A stretch of 64,000 nucleotides of DNA from Hydrogenophaga sp. (GTDB taxonomy: Bacteria; Pseudomonadota; Gammaproteobacteria; Burkholderiales; Burkholderiaceae_C): contig JAURYH010000018.1 of NCBI GenBank assembly GCA_030653975.1, forward strand, positions 19,423 to 83,422, read 5' to 3'. Below the pieces are notes generated by a model. It had not been told where the DNA came from, searched no databases, and saw only the letters and a list, made by a program, of their open reading frames with translations. A program made the position numbers and the translations under genes. Below, in pieces: positions 49,653 to 62,667 of the stretch. Every line of letters begins with the position of its first letter. The first letter of the stretch is position 1.

Positions 49653-49663
49653 CATAAGACAAA

Positions 49664-49693
49664 TTGACCAATCAGGGTTTGCGAGGGTACACT
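49664..49693 (+). promoter_or_regulatory. Candidate sigma-70 promoter for mdh
   Basis: TTGACC, 18-bp spacer, TACACT. Start would be near 49700, leaving a leader of about 110 nt to mdh. The palindromic operator lies just upstream of its -35. Confidence 0.6.
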
Positions 49694-49810
49694 CCAAGGC
49701 TGAGCCAAATTCACGTTTTGCGGGTTTGTCCGCGCTTCGTGAGGTCCCGGACTCGGGGTTCGTCCCGCCCGCTTTCCATTTATCCAACGTCCTTTTCTGG
49801 AGTTTTCACC

Positions 49811-50797
49811 ATGAGCAAGAAGCCCGTTCGTGTTGCCGTCACCGGTGCCGCAGGTCAAATCGGTTACGCCCTGCTGTTCCGCATCGCCTCGGGCGAAATG
49901 CTGGGCAAAGACCAGCCCGTGATCCTGCAACTGCTGGAAATTCCCGACGAGAAGGCCCAGAAAGCGCTCAAGGGCGTGATGATGGAAATCGAAGACTGCG
50001 CGTTCCCGCTGCTGGCCGGCATGGAAGCCCACAGCGATCCGATGACCGCCTTCAAGGACACCGACTACGCGCTGCTGGTCGGTTCGCGTCCGCGCGGCCC
50101 GGGCATGGAGCGCGCCGAGCTGCTCGCCATCAACGGCGCCATCTTCACGACCCAGGGCAAGGCCCTGAACGCTGTCGCCAGCCGCGACGTCAAGGTGCTG
50201 GTGGTCGGCAACCCCGCCAACACCAACGCCTACATCGCCATGAAGGCCGCCCCCGACCTGAAGCCGGGCAACTTCACCGCCATGCTGCGCCTGGACCACA
50301 ACCGCGCCGCCAGCCAGCTGGCCGCCAAGACCGGCAAGGCCGTGTCGTCCATCAAGAAGCTGGCCGTGTGGGGCAACCACTCGCCCACCATGTACGCCGA
50401 CTACCGTTTCGCCACCATCGACGGCGCTTCGGTCAAGGACATGATCAACGACCAGGAGTGGAACGCCAACGTGTTCCTGCCCACCGTGGGCAAGCGCGGC
50501 GCCGCCATCATTGAAGCGCGCGGCCTGAGTTCCGCCGCCTCGGCCGCCAACGCCGCCATCGACCACATGCGCGACTGGGCACTGGGCACCAACGGCGAAT
50601 GGGTCACGATGGGCATTCCGTCGCAAGGCTGGTACGGCATTCCCAAGGAAGTCATGTTCGGTTTCCCGGTCACCTGCGCCAACGGCGAATACACCGTGGT
50701 CGAAGGCCTGGACATCGATGCTTTCTCGCAAGAGTGCATCAACAAGACCCTGGCCGAATTGCAGGGCGAGCAGGACGGCGTCAAGCACCTCCTGTAA
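49811..50797 (+). CDS. mdh: Malate dehydrogenase
   Basis: NAD-dependent oxidation of malate to oxaloacetate. The 328-aa protein has the cofactor loop [19 protein letters not shown], the mobile catalytic loop with [39 protein letters not shown] and the catalytic His in [12 protein letters not shown]. The length and sequence are of the cytosolic-type MDH common in Burkholderiales. The start ATG follows CTGGAG. The operator and promoter lie upstream. Confidence 0.97.
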   Translation: MSKKPVRVAVTGAAGQIGYALLFRIASGEMLGKDQPVILQLLEIPDEKAQKALKGVMMEIEDCAFPLLAGMEAHSDPMTAFKDTDYALLVGSRPRGPGMERAELLAINGAIFTTQGKALNAVASRDVKVLVVGNPANTNAYIAMKAAPDLKPGNFTAMLRLDHNRAASQLAAKTGKAVSSIKKLAVWGNHSPTMYADYRFATIDGASVKDMINDQEWNANVFLPTVGKRGAAIIEARGLSSAASAANAAIDHMRDWALGTNGEWVTMGIPSQGWYGIPKEVMFGFPVTCANGEYTVVEGLDIDAFSQECINKTLAELQGEQDGVKHLL

Positions 50798-50804
50798 ACA
50801 GTGA

Positions 50805-50884
50805 ACACCCCCTGCGCCGCTTCGCGTCTTCCCCCTCAAGGGGGGCCACACCTTCGACCCGGCGAAGCCGGTTCTTCGGTGTGT
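50805..50884 (+). repeat. Dispersed palindromic element, copy C (after mdh)
   Basis: Begins 7 nt past the mdh stop, sense to mdh: CCCCCTGCGCCGC module, CCCCCTCAAGGGGG palindrome, then GACCCGGCGAAGCCGGTTC stem. About 34 bases are identical to copy D. Confidence 0.85.
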
Positions 50885-50936
50885 GCTGGACGGGAAGCGC
50901 GTTGGCTGGTCGCTGTAACCGCCCGGTAACTCTTCC

Positions 50937-51962
50937 GTGAAAATCCATCCGCGCGACATCCTCCTCGGTGCCCAGGCCGGTGCGTTCGCGCTGCCGGTCT
51001 GCGACCACTACAGCGGGGTCGAAGTGCGGATGAAGAAGAGCCTGCAGCTGCAGGCCGAGATGACTGCCGAGTTCGGCACCTGCGTCTTTGATGTCACGCT
51101 GGATTGCGAAGACGGTGCGCCCGTGGGTGGCGAGGCCGATCACGCGGCGCTGGTGACGGCGCTGGCGCTCGGTGCGGCGCCCGAAGCGCGTGTGGCCGTG
51201 CGCGTGCACCCGGTGGACCATCCCGCGTTCGACGCCGATGTGGCGACCATCGCGGGCCAGGCCGCCTCACGTCTCACGCACCTGATGGTGCCCAAGGTCG
51301 AGTCGGTGGCCGATGTGCAGCGTGCTGTCGCGGCCATGGACGCCGCCGGTGCGACCTCGTTGCCGTTGCACGTGCTGATCGAGTCGCCCGCCGCGGTGCA
51401 CCGCGCCTTCGATATCGCCGCGCACCCGCGCGTGCAATCGCTCAGTTTTGGCCTGATGGATTTTGTATCGGCCCATGGCGGCGCGATCCCGGCCGATGGC
51501 ATGGGCGTGGCCGGGCAGTTCAGCCATCCGCTGGTGCTGCGCGCGAAGATCGAGATCGCTTCGGCCTGTCACGCACACGGCAAGGTGCCTTCGCACAACG
51601 TGGTGACCGAGTTCAAGGATCCGGCCGCGCTGCAGACCGCCGCGCACAAGGCCGCCCGCGAGCTGGGCTACACGCGCATGTGGAGCATCCACCCGGACCA
51701 GATCCGGCCGATCCTGGCCGCGTTTGTGCCCGAGGACCGCGAGATCCACACGGCGGCCGGCATCATCGAACGCGCCGCCGCCGCCGACTGGGCGCCGGTG
51801 CAGTTCGAAGGCCGCCTGCACGACCGCGCGAGTTACCGCTTCTACTGGCAGGTGCTTGAACGGGCGCACCAGACCGGGCATGCCGTGCCCGAATCCGTGC
51901 GCCGCTGGTTCGCGCCCGTTGCCTCGATCCTTCCTGCGGCGGTTCGCGCCGTTCGGCACTGA
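50937..51962 (+). CDS. HpcH/HpaI aldolase / citrate lyase beta-like enzyme
   Basis: A 341-aa CitE-superfamily enzyme, predicted to act on CoA thioesters (for instance malyl-CoA or citramalyl-CoA lyase or thioesterase). Seen: [16 protein letters not shown] with the metal-binding Glu/Asp region, [25 protein letters not shown] and [13 protein letters not shown]. The start is a GTG ([15 protein letters not shown]). It lies between mdh and acnB, so a role in malate or acetyl-CoA metabolism is plausible, but the substrate is not known. Confidence 0.82.
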   Translation: MKIHPRDILLGAQAGAFALPVCDHYSGVEVRMKKSLQLQAEMTAEFGTCVFDVTLDCEDGAPVGGEADHAALVTALALGAAPEARVAVRVHPVDHPAFDADVATIAGQAASRLTHLMVPKVESVADVQRAVAAMDAAGATSLPLHVLIESPAAVHRAFDIAAHPRVQSLSFGLMDFVSAHGGAIPADGMGVAGQFSHPLVLRAKIEIASACHAHGKVPSHNVVTEFKDPAALQTAAHKAARELGYTRMWSIHPDQIRPILAAFVPEDREIHTAAGIIERAAAADWAPVQFEGRLHDRASYRFYWQVLERAHQTGHAVPESVRRWFAPVASILPAAVRAVRH

Positions 51963-52033
51963 GCTTGCTTGGTCCCTACACGCCCCTGCCTTTCCCTCGT
52001 AACAAATCCTTCCCCACCTCTCTGGAGAAAACC

Positions 52034-54634
52034 ATGTCGACCTTCCTGACCGACTACCGCGCCCACGCCGCCGAACGCGCCGCTCTGGGTATTCCGCCGC
52101 TGCCGCTCGAAGCCAAGCAGGTCGCCGACCTGATCGAACTGATCAAGGCCCCACCGGCCGGCGAAGACGCCTTCCTGATGGACCTGCTCACGCACCGCGT
52201 GCCCCCGGGTGTGGACGATGCCGCCAAGGTCAAGGCCTCGTTCCTGGCCGCCGTGGCCCATGGTGACGTGAAGGTCGGCCTGATCTCCAAGGCCAAAGCC
52301 ACCGAGCTGCTCGGCACCATGGTGGGCGGCTACAACGTGCACCCGCTGATCGAGCTGCTGGACGACGCCGAAGTCGCCGCCGTGGCCGCTGCCGCACTGA
52401 AGAAGACGCTGCTGATGTTCGACTTCTTCAACGACGTCGCCGAAAAGGCCAAGGCCGGCAACGCCCATGCCAAGGATGTGATGCAGAGCTGGGCCGATGC
52501 CGAGTGGTTCACCAGCCGCCCCGAAGTCGACAAGAAGATCACCGTCACCGTGTTCAAGGTGCCCGGCGAAACCAATACCGATGACCTTTCGCCCGCGCCC
52601 GACGCCTGGAGCCGCCCGGACATCCCGCTGCACTACCTGGCGATGCTGAAGAACACGCGCGAAGGCGCCGCCTTCAAGCCGGAAGAAGACGGCAAGCGCG
52701 GCCCGATGCAGTTCATCGAAGACCTGAAAAAGAAGGGCAACCTCGTGGCCTACGTGGGCGACGTGGTGGGCACCGGATCTTCGCGCAAGTCAGCCACCAA
52801 CTCGGTGATCTGGGCCACGGGCCAGGACATCCCGTTTGTGCCGAACAAGCGCTTCGGTGGCGTCACGCTGGGCGGCAAGATCGCCCCCATCTTCTTCAAT
52901 ACGCAGGAAGACTCGGGCTCGTTGCCGATCGAAGTCGATGTGACGAAACTGGAAATGGGCGACGTGGTTGACGTCATGCCCTACGACGGCAAGATCGTGC
53001 GCAACGGCGAAACCGTGGTCGAGTTCCAGCTCAAGAGCGATGTGCTGTTCGACGAAGTGCGCGCCGGCGGCCGCATCAACCTGATCATCGGCCGCTCGCT
53101 CACCGCCAAAGCGCGTGAGTTCCTGGGCCTGCCAGCGAGCACCCTGTTCCGTCTGCCCAGCACACCCACCGCGACCAAGGCCGGCTTCACGCTGGCGCAG
53201 AAGATGGTCGGCCGCGCGGTTGGCCTGCCCGAAGGTCAGGGCGTGCGCCCAGGCACCTACTGCGAGCCGAAGATGACCACCGTGGGTTCGCAGGACACCA
53301 CCGGCCCGATGACCCGCGACGAGCTGAAAGACCTGGCCTGCCTGGGCTTCAGCGCCGACCTGGTGATGCAGTCCTTCTGCCACACCGCCGCCTACCCGAA
53401 GCCGGTGGACGTGAAGACGCACCGCGAACTGCCGAAGTTCATCAGCAGCCGCGGCGGCGTGGCCCTGCGTCCGGGCGACGGCGTGATCCACAGCTGGCTC
53501 AACCGCCTGCTGCTGCCCGACACCGTGGGTACCGGCGGTGACTCGCACACCCGCTTCCCGATCGGCATTTCCTTCCCCGCCGGCTCCGGGCTCGTGGCCT
53601 TCGGTGCCGCCACCGGCGTGATGCCGCTGGACATGCCCGAGTCCGTGCTGGTGCGCTTCAAAGGCCAGATGCAGCCCGGCATCACCCTGCGCGATCTGGT
53701 GCACGCGATCCCGCTGTACGCCATCAAGGCCGGTCTGCTGACCGTGGCCAAGGCCGGCAAGAAGAACGTGTTCTCCGGCCGCATCCTGGAAATCGAAGGC
53801 CTGCCCGACCTGAAGGTCGAACAGGCCTTTGAACTGTCCGACGCTTCTGCTGAGCGCTCGGCCGCTGGTTGCACCGTGAAGCTGAACCCCGCCCCGGTCA
53901 AGGAGTACCTCACCAGCAACATCGTGCTGATGAAGAACATGATCGCCGACGGCTACCAGGACGCGCGCACCCTGCAGCGCCGCATCGAAAAGGTCGAGGC
54001 CTGGCTCGCCAACCCGAGCCTGCTCGAAGCCGACAAGGACGCCGAATACGCGGCCGTGATCGAGATCGACCTGAACGAGCTCACCGAGCCCGTGCTGTGC
54101 TGCCCGAACGATCCGGACGACGCCAAGCTGCTCTCCGAAGTCGCCGGTGCCAAGATCGACGAAGTGTTCATCGGTTCCTGCATGACCAACATCGGCCACT
54201 TCCGTGCGGCGTCCAAGCTGCTCGAAGGCAAGCGCGACATCCCGGTCAAGCTGTGGATCGCCCCGCCGACCAAGATGGACGCTTCCGAGCTGACCAAGGA
54301 GGGCCATTACGGCGTGTTCGGTGCCGCCGGTGCCCGCACCGAAATGCCGGGCTGCTCGCTGTGCATGGGCAACCAGGCGCAGGTGCGTGAAGGCGCGACC
54401 GTGGTTTCCACCTCGACCCGCAACTTCCCGAACCGCCTGGGCAAGAACACGTTTGTGTACCTGGCCTCGGCCGAACTGGCCGCCATCGCCTCCAAGCTGG
54501 GCCGCATCCCGACCGTGGCCGAATACCAGGCCGACATGGGCGTGATCAACAAGGACGGCAGCCAGATCTACAAGTACCTGAACTTCGACCAGATCGAAGA
54601 GTACGCGGAGATTGCCAAGGGCGTGACGGCATAA
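52034..54634 (+). CDS. acnB: Aconitate hydratase B
   Basis: Main TCA-cycle aconitase (citrate to isocitrate), bifunctional as 2-methylisocitrate dehydratase. The 866-aa protein has the AcnB domain order: HEAT-like helices (about 1-160), swivelling domain ([14 protein letters not shown]), then the Fe-S domains with [18 protein letters not shown] and cluster cysteines in [12 protein letters not shown] and [13 protein letters not shown] precedes the ATG ([14 protein letters not shown]). A strong terminator follows. Confidence 0.97.
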   Translation: MSTFLTDYRAHAAERAALGIPPLPLEAKQVADLIELIKAPPAGEDAFLMDLLTHRVPPGVDDAAKVKASFLAAVAHGDVKVGLISKAKATELLGTMVGGYNVHPLIELLDDAEVAAVAAAALKKTLLMFDFFNDVAEKAKAGNAHAKDVMQSWADAEWFTSRPEVDKKITVTVFKVPGETNTDDLSPAPDAWSRPDIPLHYLAMLKNTREGAAFKPEEDGKRGPMQFIEDLKKKGNLVAYVGDVVGTGSSRKSATNSVIWATGQDIPFVPNKRFGGVTLGGKIAPIFFNTQEDSGSLPIEVDVTKLEMGDVVDVMPYDGKIVRNGETVVEFQLKSDVLFDEVRAGGRINLIIGRSLTAKAREFLGLPASTLFRLPSTPTATKAGFTLAQKMVGRAVGLPEGQGVRPGTYCEPKMTTVGSQDTTGPMTRDELKDLACLGFSADLVMQSFCHTAAYPKPVDVKTHRELPKFISSRGGVALRPGDGVIHSWLNRLLLPDTVGTGGDSHTRFPIGISFPAGSGLVAFGAATGVMPLDMPESVLVRFKGQMQPGITLRDLVHAIPLYAIKAGLLTVAKAGKKNVFSGRILEIEGLPDLKVEQAFELSDASAERSAAGCTVKLNPAPVKEYLTSNIVLMKNMIADGYQDARTLQRRIEKVEAWLANPSLLEADKDAEYAAVIEIDLNELTEPVLCCPNDPDDAKLLSEVAGAKIDEVFIGSCMTNIGHFRAASKLLEGKRDIPVKLWIAPPTKMDASELTKEGHYGVFGAAGARTEMPGCSLCMGNQAQVREGATVVSTSTRNFPNRLGKNTFVYLASAELAAIASKLGRIPTVAEYQADMGVINKDGSQIYKYLNFDQIEEYAEIAKGVTA

Positions 54635-54648
54635 GCCATCTTCTCTCC

Positions 54649-54682
54649 AAAAAAGAAGCGGCCTTCGGGCCGCTTCTTTTTT
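54649..54682. terminator. Bidirectional terminator between acnB and the DUF364 gene
   Basis: AAAAAAGAAGCGGCC-TTCG-GGCCGCTTCTTTTTT: 9-bp GC-rich stem with A/T flanks that work as U-tails in both directions. It serves acnB (plus) and the convergent DUF364 gene (minus). Confidence 0.95.
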
Positions 54683-54689
54683 GGGCTGT

Positions 54690-55556
54690 TCAAAGACCGG
54701 TCAAGCGGCGCCAGCCGGGCCAGGTTTCGCGCGCCATCGCGAACTTGCGTGTGGCCTCGCTCCAGGATTCGCCGCCGGCCATGGCTTCGCGAAAACGCCG
54801 CGCATCGACCACCCGCGTGCCGCCCAGCAGCGTCACACCGCGCTCGAACAGGGCATCGGGCCAGAGCCCGGCCGAAGGACCGATGACCGCGAAGCGCGTC
54901 GCATTCGGTGCGGCCGCCAGCATGTCGTCCAGCGTGTGATTGAGCAGCATGGTGGACGTGCCGACGACCACGTTGCAGGGGCCGAGGTCGGCGCGGTTCA
55001 ACGTGATGTGCACGTTCGGGAAACGCTCGCGCTGGCGCGCGACCATCGCGGCGTCCATCTCCACCACGCTCAGGCGGCCTCCGGCTTCGGCAACCCTGCG
55101 CACCAGCGGCGGGAAGAAACCGATCATGCCCAGGTGGTCCTGCGCGGTGAGTGTCACCTCGCCAAGCGAGTTGCCGGCTGGCGGTGGCTCGTAGCCTATT
55201 TGCCGCCACACCGAATCGGTGAGGGCGTTGATGGCGGCGAGCGCGATGGCACGCTCCACAGGGCTGCCATTCTCAAGCCGGCTGGCCAGTGCCATCGGGT
55301 CGGCGCCCGCGAGTGGCGCCATGCCCCGAGCGCCGCCGTGAGACTTCAGCAACACATCCAGCGTGTCGCCCAGCAGCACATAGGACAGGCCGAAGGCGCC
55401 GTCTTCCAGTTCGATGGCGCAGAACTCGGCGTCGTGCGCCCCGGGGTCTTCTGCACGCCGCGGCACGTGCAGGCGTGCCACGAGCGCCGGCGGAAAACGC
55501 CGCCCGATTTGCGCGAGCTGGGCCAGCAGCGCGCGGGCAATGGGAGCGGTCTGCAT
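54690..55556 (-). CDS. DUF4213/DUF364 domain protein
   Basis: A 288-aa cytoplasmic protein with an N-terminal enolase-like DUF4213 part (about residues 40-115) and a C-terminal Rossmann-like DUF364 part (about 135-260; TAQDHLGMIGFFPPLV, VVVGTSTMLLNHTLDDML, VIGPSAGLWPDALFERGV). The family has been proposed to bind heavy metals, without proof. Its ATG lies one base after the trhP stop, so it is translationally coupled to the tRNA hydroxylation protein. A role in iron supply or in the same tRNA modification is an inference. Confidence 0.78.
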   Translation of the reverse strand: MQTAPIARALLAQLAQIGRRFPPALVARLHVPRRAEDPGAHDAEFCAIELEDGAFGLSYVLLGDTLDVLLKSHGGARGMAPLAGADPMALASRLENGSPVERAIALAAINALTDSVWRQIGYEPPPAGNSLGEVTLTAQDHLGMIGFFPPLVRRVAEAGGRLSVVEMDAAMVARQRERFPNVHITLNRADLGPCNVVVGTSTMLLNHTLDDMLAAAPNATRFAVIGPSAGLWPDALFERGVTLLGGTRVVDARRFREAMAGGESWSEATRKFAMARETWPGWRRLTGL

Positions 55557-55557
55557 G

Positions 55558-56940
55558 TCAGCTCAGCCGCGCAATCAGCGCGCCTTCGACGGGCGCGGCC
55601 AGCGGTACCCAGACACGGATCGGGCTGCCCTGGGCCACGGTGATGGCTTCGCCGTCCTGGTTGCGCATGGCGTCCAGCGTGACGGTGTGGTTGCCCGCGG
55701 GGTGGATGATTTCCAGCCGGTCGCCCACGGCGAAGCGGTTCTTGGCTTCCACTTCGACCCAGCCGTCTTCGCGCACCTGCAGCACCTCGCCCACGAACTG
55801 GCTGCGCTGGCTGGTGGAGTGGCCGGTGATGTAATTCTGGTAGTCCTGCGCCGGGCGGCGCTCCATCAGGCCACCGGTGTAGCCGCGGTTGGACAGGCCT
55901 TCCAGCTCCAGCAGCAGTTCGGGGTTGAAGGGTTTGCCGGCCACGGCGTCGTCGATGGCGCGGCGGTACACCTGCGCGGTGCGCGCCACGTAGTAGTGGC
56001 TCTTGGTGCGGCCTTCGATCTTGAGCGAGTCGATGCCCAGCGCAGCGAGTTTGCCCACATGCTCGACGGCGCGCAGGTCCTTGCTGTTCATGATGTAGGT
56101 GCCGTGCTCGTCTTCCATGATGGGCATGAGCTCGCCTGGGCGGCCGGCTTCTTCGATCAGCCAGACCTTGTTGGCTTCGGGGTGGCGTTGACCATTGCCC
56201 ACGGTGGAGAAGGCGCTCGCCGCTTCTTCGTCTTCCTGCGCGAAGTTGAAACCGTCGAGCTGCGCCAGCGGCACGGCTTCGCCCGTGTCGGTGTCGGTGC
56301 TGGCGGCCTGGGTCTTGTATTCCCAGCGGCAGGCGTTGGTGCAGGTGCCCTGGTTGGGGTCGCGGCGGTTGAAGTAGCCGCTGAGCAGGCAGCGGCCCGA
56401 GTAGGCGATGCACAGCGCGCCGTGCACGAACACTTCGAGCTCGATGTCCGGACAGTCGTTGCGGATGGCGGCCACTTCGTCGAGGCTGAGCTCGCGCGAG
56501 AGGATGATGCGGGCGACACCCTGTTTCTGCCAGAACTTCACCGCCGCGCTGTTGGTGGTGTTGGCCTGCACCGAGAGGTGGATCGGCACCTCGGGCCAGA
56601 GGCCTTTCTCCATCTGTTCGCGCACCAGCATGATCAGACCGGCGTCGGCCATGATGAGCGCGTCGGGTCGCAGCTCGACCACCGGCGCCAGGTCGCGCAG
56701 GTAGGTGCGCAGCTTGTCGTTGTGTGCAATCAGGTTGCTGGTGACGAAGAATTTTTTGCCGCGCTGGTGCGCCTCGGCAATGCCTTCGGCGATCTGTTCC
56801 ATGCGGAACTCGTTGTTGCGCGCGCGCAGGCTGTAGCGCGGTTGCCCGGCGTAGACGGCGTCGGCGCCGAAGTCGTAGGCGGCGCGCATGCGTTGCAGCG
56901 TGCCGGCGGGGAGCAGGAGTTCGGGGGCTTTGATGTTCAC
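55558..56940 (-). CDS. trhP: tRNA hydroxylation protein TrhP (U32 peptidase family)
   Basis: Member of the U32 family; in E. coli TrhP (YegQ) makes 5-hydroxyuridine at tRNA position 34. The 460-aa protein begins VNIKAPELLLPAGTLQRMRAA, has ADAVYAGQPRYSLRARNNEF and the U32 signature region ELEVFVHGALCIAYSGRCLLSGYF with the cysteines of the Fe-S cluster (ALCIAYSGRC, GTCTNACRWEY). The start is a GTG; an upstream ATG at 57006 would add 22 unlike residues. Confidence 0.9.
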   Translation of the reverse strand: MNIKAPELLLPAGTLQRMRAAYDFGADAVYAGQPRYSLRARNNEFRMEQIAEGIAEAHQRGKKFFVTSNLIAHNDKLRTYLRDLAPVVELRPDALIMADAGLIMLVREQMEKGLWPEVPIHLSVQANTTNSAAVKFWQKQGVARIILSRELSLDEVAAIRNDCPDIELEVFVHGALCIAYSGRCLLSGYFNRRDPNQGTCTNACRWEYKTQAASTDTDTGEAVPLAQLDGFNFAQEDEEAASAFSTVGNGQRHPEANKVWLIEEAGRPGELMPIMEDEHGTYIMNSKDLRAVEHVGKLAALGIDSLKIEGRTKSHYYVARTAQVYRRAIDDAVAGKPFNPELLLELEGLSNRGYTGGLMERRPAQDYQNYITGHSTSQRSQFVGEVLQVREDGWVEVEAKNRFAVGDRLEIIHPAGNHTVTLDAMRNQDGEAITVAQGSPIRVWVPLAAPVEGALIARLS

Positions 56941-57129
56941 CCCCGGAATTGTCACGCAAACCGGCGGGTTCGGCCTGTGAATCTGGCTCCATGTTCGCCA
57001 GCGCACAGACCCGGCACGGATCAGTCGCTACGCTGCGCACATGTCGGTCGGACAGCTTCGTCGGACCGGTGATCCGTGTGACCTGGGCAAGCGCACGAGC
57101 CAAACCCCATGACCCCACAAGGAATCTCT

Positions 57130-57456
57130 ATGAAAAACTCTCTTTTGCTGCTGGCGCTTTTGTCCACGCTCGGTCTGGCTGCCTGTGACCGCGCTCCTGT
57201 GGTGGTCAACACGCCACCCGCCACCGTGACGGTGCCCGGCCCCGCCGGTCCTGCGGGCGAGTCGGGTGCAACGGGCGCCACCGGCGCCACCGGCGATCAA
57301 GGCTTCACAGGCAATACCGGTAGCACCGGCAGCACCGGTGACACCGGCGCGCAGGGCAACACTGGCAATACCGGCGATACCGGCGCGCAGGGCAACACCG
57401 GCAATACCGGCAAGACCGGCGACACCGTCATCGTTGTGCCCGCACCGACGAACTGA
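57130..57456 (+). CDS. Collagen-like lipoprotein
   Basis: A 108-aa lipoprotein. The signal sequence ([15 protein letters not shown]) ends in lipobox LAAC at Cys19. From residue 37 to about 98 nearly every third residue is Gly, as in collagen ([20 protein letters not shown]), with the 12-residue unit [12 protein letters not shown] twice in tandem. It could form a triple-helical stalk on the outer membrane. The ATG follows AAGGA. It is next to two other small envelope genes and shows no sign of its own regulator. Confidence 0.88.
   Translation: MKNSLLLLALLSTLGLAACDRAPVVVNTPPATVTVPGPAGPAGESGATGATGATGDQGFTGNTGSTGSTGDTGAQGNTGNTGDTGAQGNTGNTGKTGDTVIVVPAPTN
57340..57411 (+). repeat. Two 36-bp tandem repeats in the collagen-like gene
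   Basis: 57340-57375 and 57376-57411 are copies of one 36-bp unit differing at two silent positions; each encodes [12 protein letters not shown]. Slippage here would change length by 12 residues without breaking the frame. Confidence 0.9.
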
Positions 57457-57485
57457 GTTTCTTCCACGCCATTCAAGGAGATGTT

Positions 57486-57644
57486 ATGAGCTTGGGAACC
57501 ATCTTGCTGATCGTGTTGATCCTGATGCTGGTCGGCGCCTTCCCGAACTGGTCGCACAGCAAAAACTGGGGCTATGGTCCCAGCGGTGGGCTGGGCCTGG
57601 TGCTGATCATCGTGGTGGTGCTTCTGCTGATGGGACGCATCTGA
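57486..57644 (+). CDS. DUF3309 small membrane protein
   Basis: A 52-aa protein: MSLGTILLIVLILMLVGAFP forms one helix, a short loop WSHSKNWGYGPSGGLG follows, then a second helix GLVLIIVVVLLLMG. This is the classical DUF3309 pattern of stress-related membrane peptides. AAGGAG stands well before the ATG. It lies 29 bp after the collagen-like gene and 105 bp before the next gene. Confidence 0.88.
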   Translation: MSLGTILLIVLILMLVGAFPNWSHSKNWGYGPSGGLGLVLIIVVVLLLMGRI

Positions 57645-57749
57645 CCACTTTCCAGGGCCTGTTCACAACCGGAAAAAATGGGGGTGAACGGGCTCCTGGT
57701 CAAGCTGGGTGCGACCGCGCCAGCTGGCCTTCTGTTCAAAGGACATCGC

Positions 57750-58604
57750 ATGAACACGTCACTTCGTACCCTGGGCATCGCACTGGCGCTGTCCATTCTC
57801 CCCGCCACGGCGGTGCACGCCCAGGTCAGTGTGGGTATCCAGATCGGCTTGCCGGGTGTCCAGATCGGGGTCAACATGCCTTCGTATCCGATGCTGGTCC
57901 CGGTGCCCGGGTACCCGGTCTATTACGCCCCCCAGGCCAGCGCCAACTACTTTTTCTATGACGGCCTCTACTGGGTCTATGTCGACGACAACTGGTACGC
58001 GAGCAGCTGGTACAACGGCCCCTGGGCGCTGACCAGCCGGGATTACGTGCCCCTGTTCGTGCTGCGCATTCCCGTGCGCTACTACCGACTCCCGCCACCC
58101 TATTTCAGCGGCTGGCGCGTGGACGCGCCGCCCCGATGGGACGAACACTGGGGCCGTGACTGGGCGCAGCGCCGACCCGGATGGGACCGCTGGGACCGTC
58201 GCCAGGTGCCCGCCGCCGCCCCGTTGCCGCGCTACCAGCAGAAATACCCCGGCGACCGCTACCCCGACACGCCTGAACGGCAGCGCTCGATCCGCTCGGA
58301 GCACGACCGGTATGTGCCCCGCGAGGCGGTGTCGCGTCAGCACCTGAAGGAACCAGCCCCGGTGGTACAGCGGCGCGCCGAGCCCGCCCCACCGCCACGC
58401 AGCCCGTCACGGGATTCGCGTGAGCCGGTCCGCCGTGTCGAGCCGCGCGCCAACGACGTACCGTCCCAGAGGTCCTCCCCGAACAAAGCGCAGTCCGAGC
58501 GGGACTGCCAGCCCGGTTCACCGGGCTGCCGCGCTGCGCCGCCCGACCGCAAGGCGCCCGGGCGCGGGCCCGCGGACGAAGAGCGCAACCGCGGCCGGAA
58601 CTGA
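57750..58604 (+). CDS. Secreted Trp/Tyr- and Arg-rich protein, unknown function
   Basis: A 284-aa exported protein of a Burkholderiales family with no assigned function. Signal peptide at residues 1-23 (LGIALALSILPATAVHAQ), a conserved domain with FYDGLYWVYVDDNWYASSWY and VPLFVLRIPVRYYRLPPP (about 65-125), then a long Arg/Pro/Ser-rich tail that is probably disordered. AAAGGA lies before the ATG. It lies between the DUF3309 gene and acnA and is probably a periplasmic or surface protein. Confidence 0.75.
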   Translation: MNTSLRTLGIALALSILPATAVHAQVSVGIQIGLPGVQIGVNMPSYPMLVPVPGYPVYYAPQASANYFFYDGLYWVYVDDNWYASSWYNGPWALTSRDYVPLFVLRIPVRYYRLPPPYFSGWRVDAPPRWDEHWGRDWAQRRPGWDRWDRRQVPAAAPLPRYQQKYPGDRYPDTPERQRSIRSEHDRYVPREAVSRQHLKEPAPVVQRRAEPAPPPRSPSRDSREPVRRVEPRANDVPSQRSSPNKAQSERDCQPGSPGCRAAPPDRKAPGRGPADEERNRGRN

Positions 58605-58776
58605 ATCCTCCGATCCCGACGGGTACACGCTGAACCCGGGCGGGATCTGATCGCGGGTCTTCGGATGGCCGGCATTGCTGGCGGGCAGCCGTGCGACAAG
58701 CCATTACTGGCAGCACGGTGAAACCCGCTGCTGACAGAATGGTTCGCGATCCCACCGATTCCGTCAGGAGCCTTGC

Positions 58777-61653
<2,877 letters not shown>

Positions 61654-61713
61654 GCCCCGCGCCGCAACGCGGCATGATGTGTCTCATCGTCACCCAGCGT
61701 TTCAGGAGTTGTC

Positions 61714-62661
61714 GTGCGCAAGCCGCCTGCCCTCTACAGCCGATCGGTACGCGCCGTCCCTGCGCCAGGGGGTGCGCGCCCTCCGGAAACGCCCGGAGCC
61801 ACCGATTCGCCCGCCCTTGTGGGTGAGGCGCAGCCGGTACCGGGTGCCCGGCGTGGCTGGCGTGCGGATCTGGCCCGGGCGGCCGCCAGTCCCCGCGTGA
61901 TGTGGGCCGCTCTGGCCCTGCTGGGTGCTTTGCTGCTGGCGAGCGTCTGGACGCGGGGACCGGTCGGCGCCAGGGCGCTGACGCAGAAGGACATCGACGC
62001 GGCGGTGCTGCGCACACTCACCACCCAGAACCTGCCCTCGGCGGCGGCGCGCGCGGCCGAGAAGATCCGACCGGCCGTGGTGCGCGTGATGTCCTTTGTG
62101 AAGAACACCAAGGGCGAAGAGGTGGAACACGGCGTGGGCACCGGCGTGGTGATCCTCGACAAGGGCGTCATCCTGACCAATCTGCATGTGGTGCAGGCCG
62201 CGCAGACGGTCAAACTGGTGTTTGCCGACGGTTCCGAATCGGGCGCCACCGTCACCGGTGTGCAGGCGGAAAACGACCTGGCCGTGCTGCAGGCCCACAC
62301 CATTCCCGACGACCTGCACGCCGCCACCCTGCGCAGCACCGGCGATCTGGTCTCCGGTGACCATGTGGTGGCCGTGGGCTTTCCCTTCGGCATCGGCCCC
62401 TCCACCTCGGCGGGCGTCATTTCCGGACTGGGTCGTGCCTTCAAGTCGCCCGAGGGCGAACAGGAGATCGACAACCTGATCCAGTTCGACGCGGCGGCCA
62501 ACCCGGGCAATTCCGGTGGACCGCTGGTCACCATGGACGGCGAGGTGGTCGGCATCGTCACCGGCATCCTCAACCCCACCAGCCACCGCACCTTTGTCGG
62601 CATCGGTTTTGCCGTGCCGATTGAAAGCGCCGCGGGCGCCGTCGGTCTTCCCCCGTTTTAG
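61714..62661 (+). CDS. Membrane-anchored S1C serine protease (DegS-like, no PDZ)
   Basis: A 315-aa trypsin-like protease. The start is GTG with AGGAG 7 bp upstream. An N-terminal Pro/Ala-rich part is followed by a membrane segment at about residues 62-80 (VMWAALALLGALLLASVW), then the protease domain with His in TNLHVVQ, Asp in ENDLAVLQ and Ser in NPGNSGGPL. There is no PDZ domain. It ends 159 bp before the MoxR gene; the pair may belong to an envelope-stress operon together with genes beyond the window. Confidence 0.87.
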   Translation: MRKPPALYSRSVRAVPAPGGARPPETPGATDSPALVGEAQPVPGARRGWRADLARAAASPRVMWAALALLGALLLASVWTRGPVGARALTQKDIDAAVLRTLTTQNLPSAAARAAEKIRPAVVRVMSFVKNTKGEEVEHGVGTGVVILDKGVILTNLHVVQAAQTVKLVFADGSESGATVTGVQAENDLAVLQAHTIPDDLHAATLRSTGDLVSGDHVVAVGFPFGIGPSTSAGVISGLGRAFKSPEGEQEIDNLIQFDAAANPGNSGGPLVTMDGEVVGIVTGILNPTSHRTFVGIGFAVPIESAAGAVGLPPF

Positions 62662-62667
62662 GATGAA

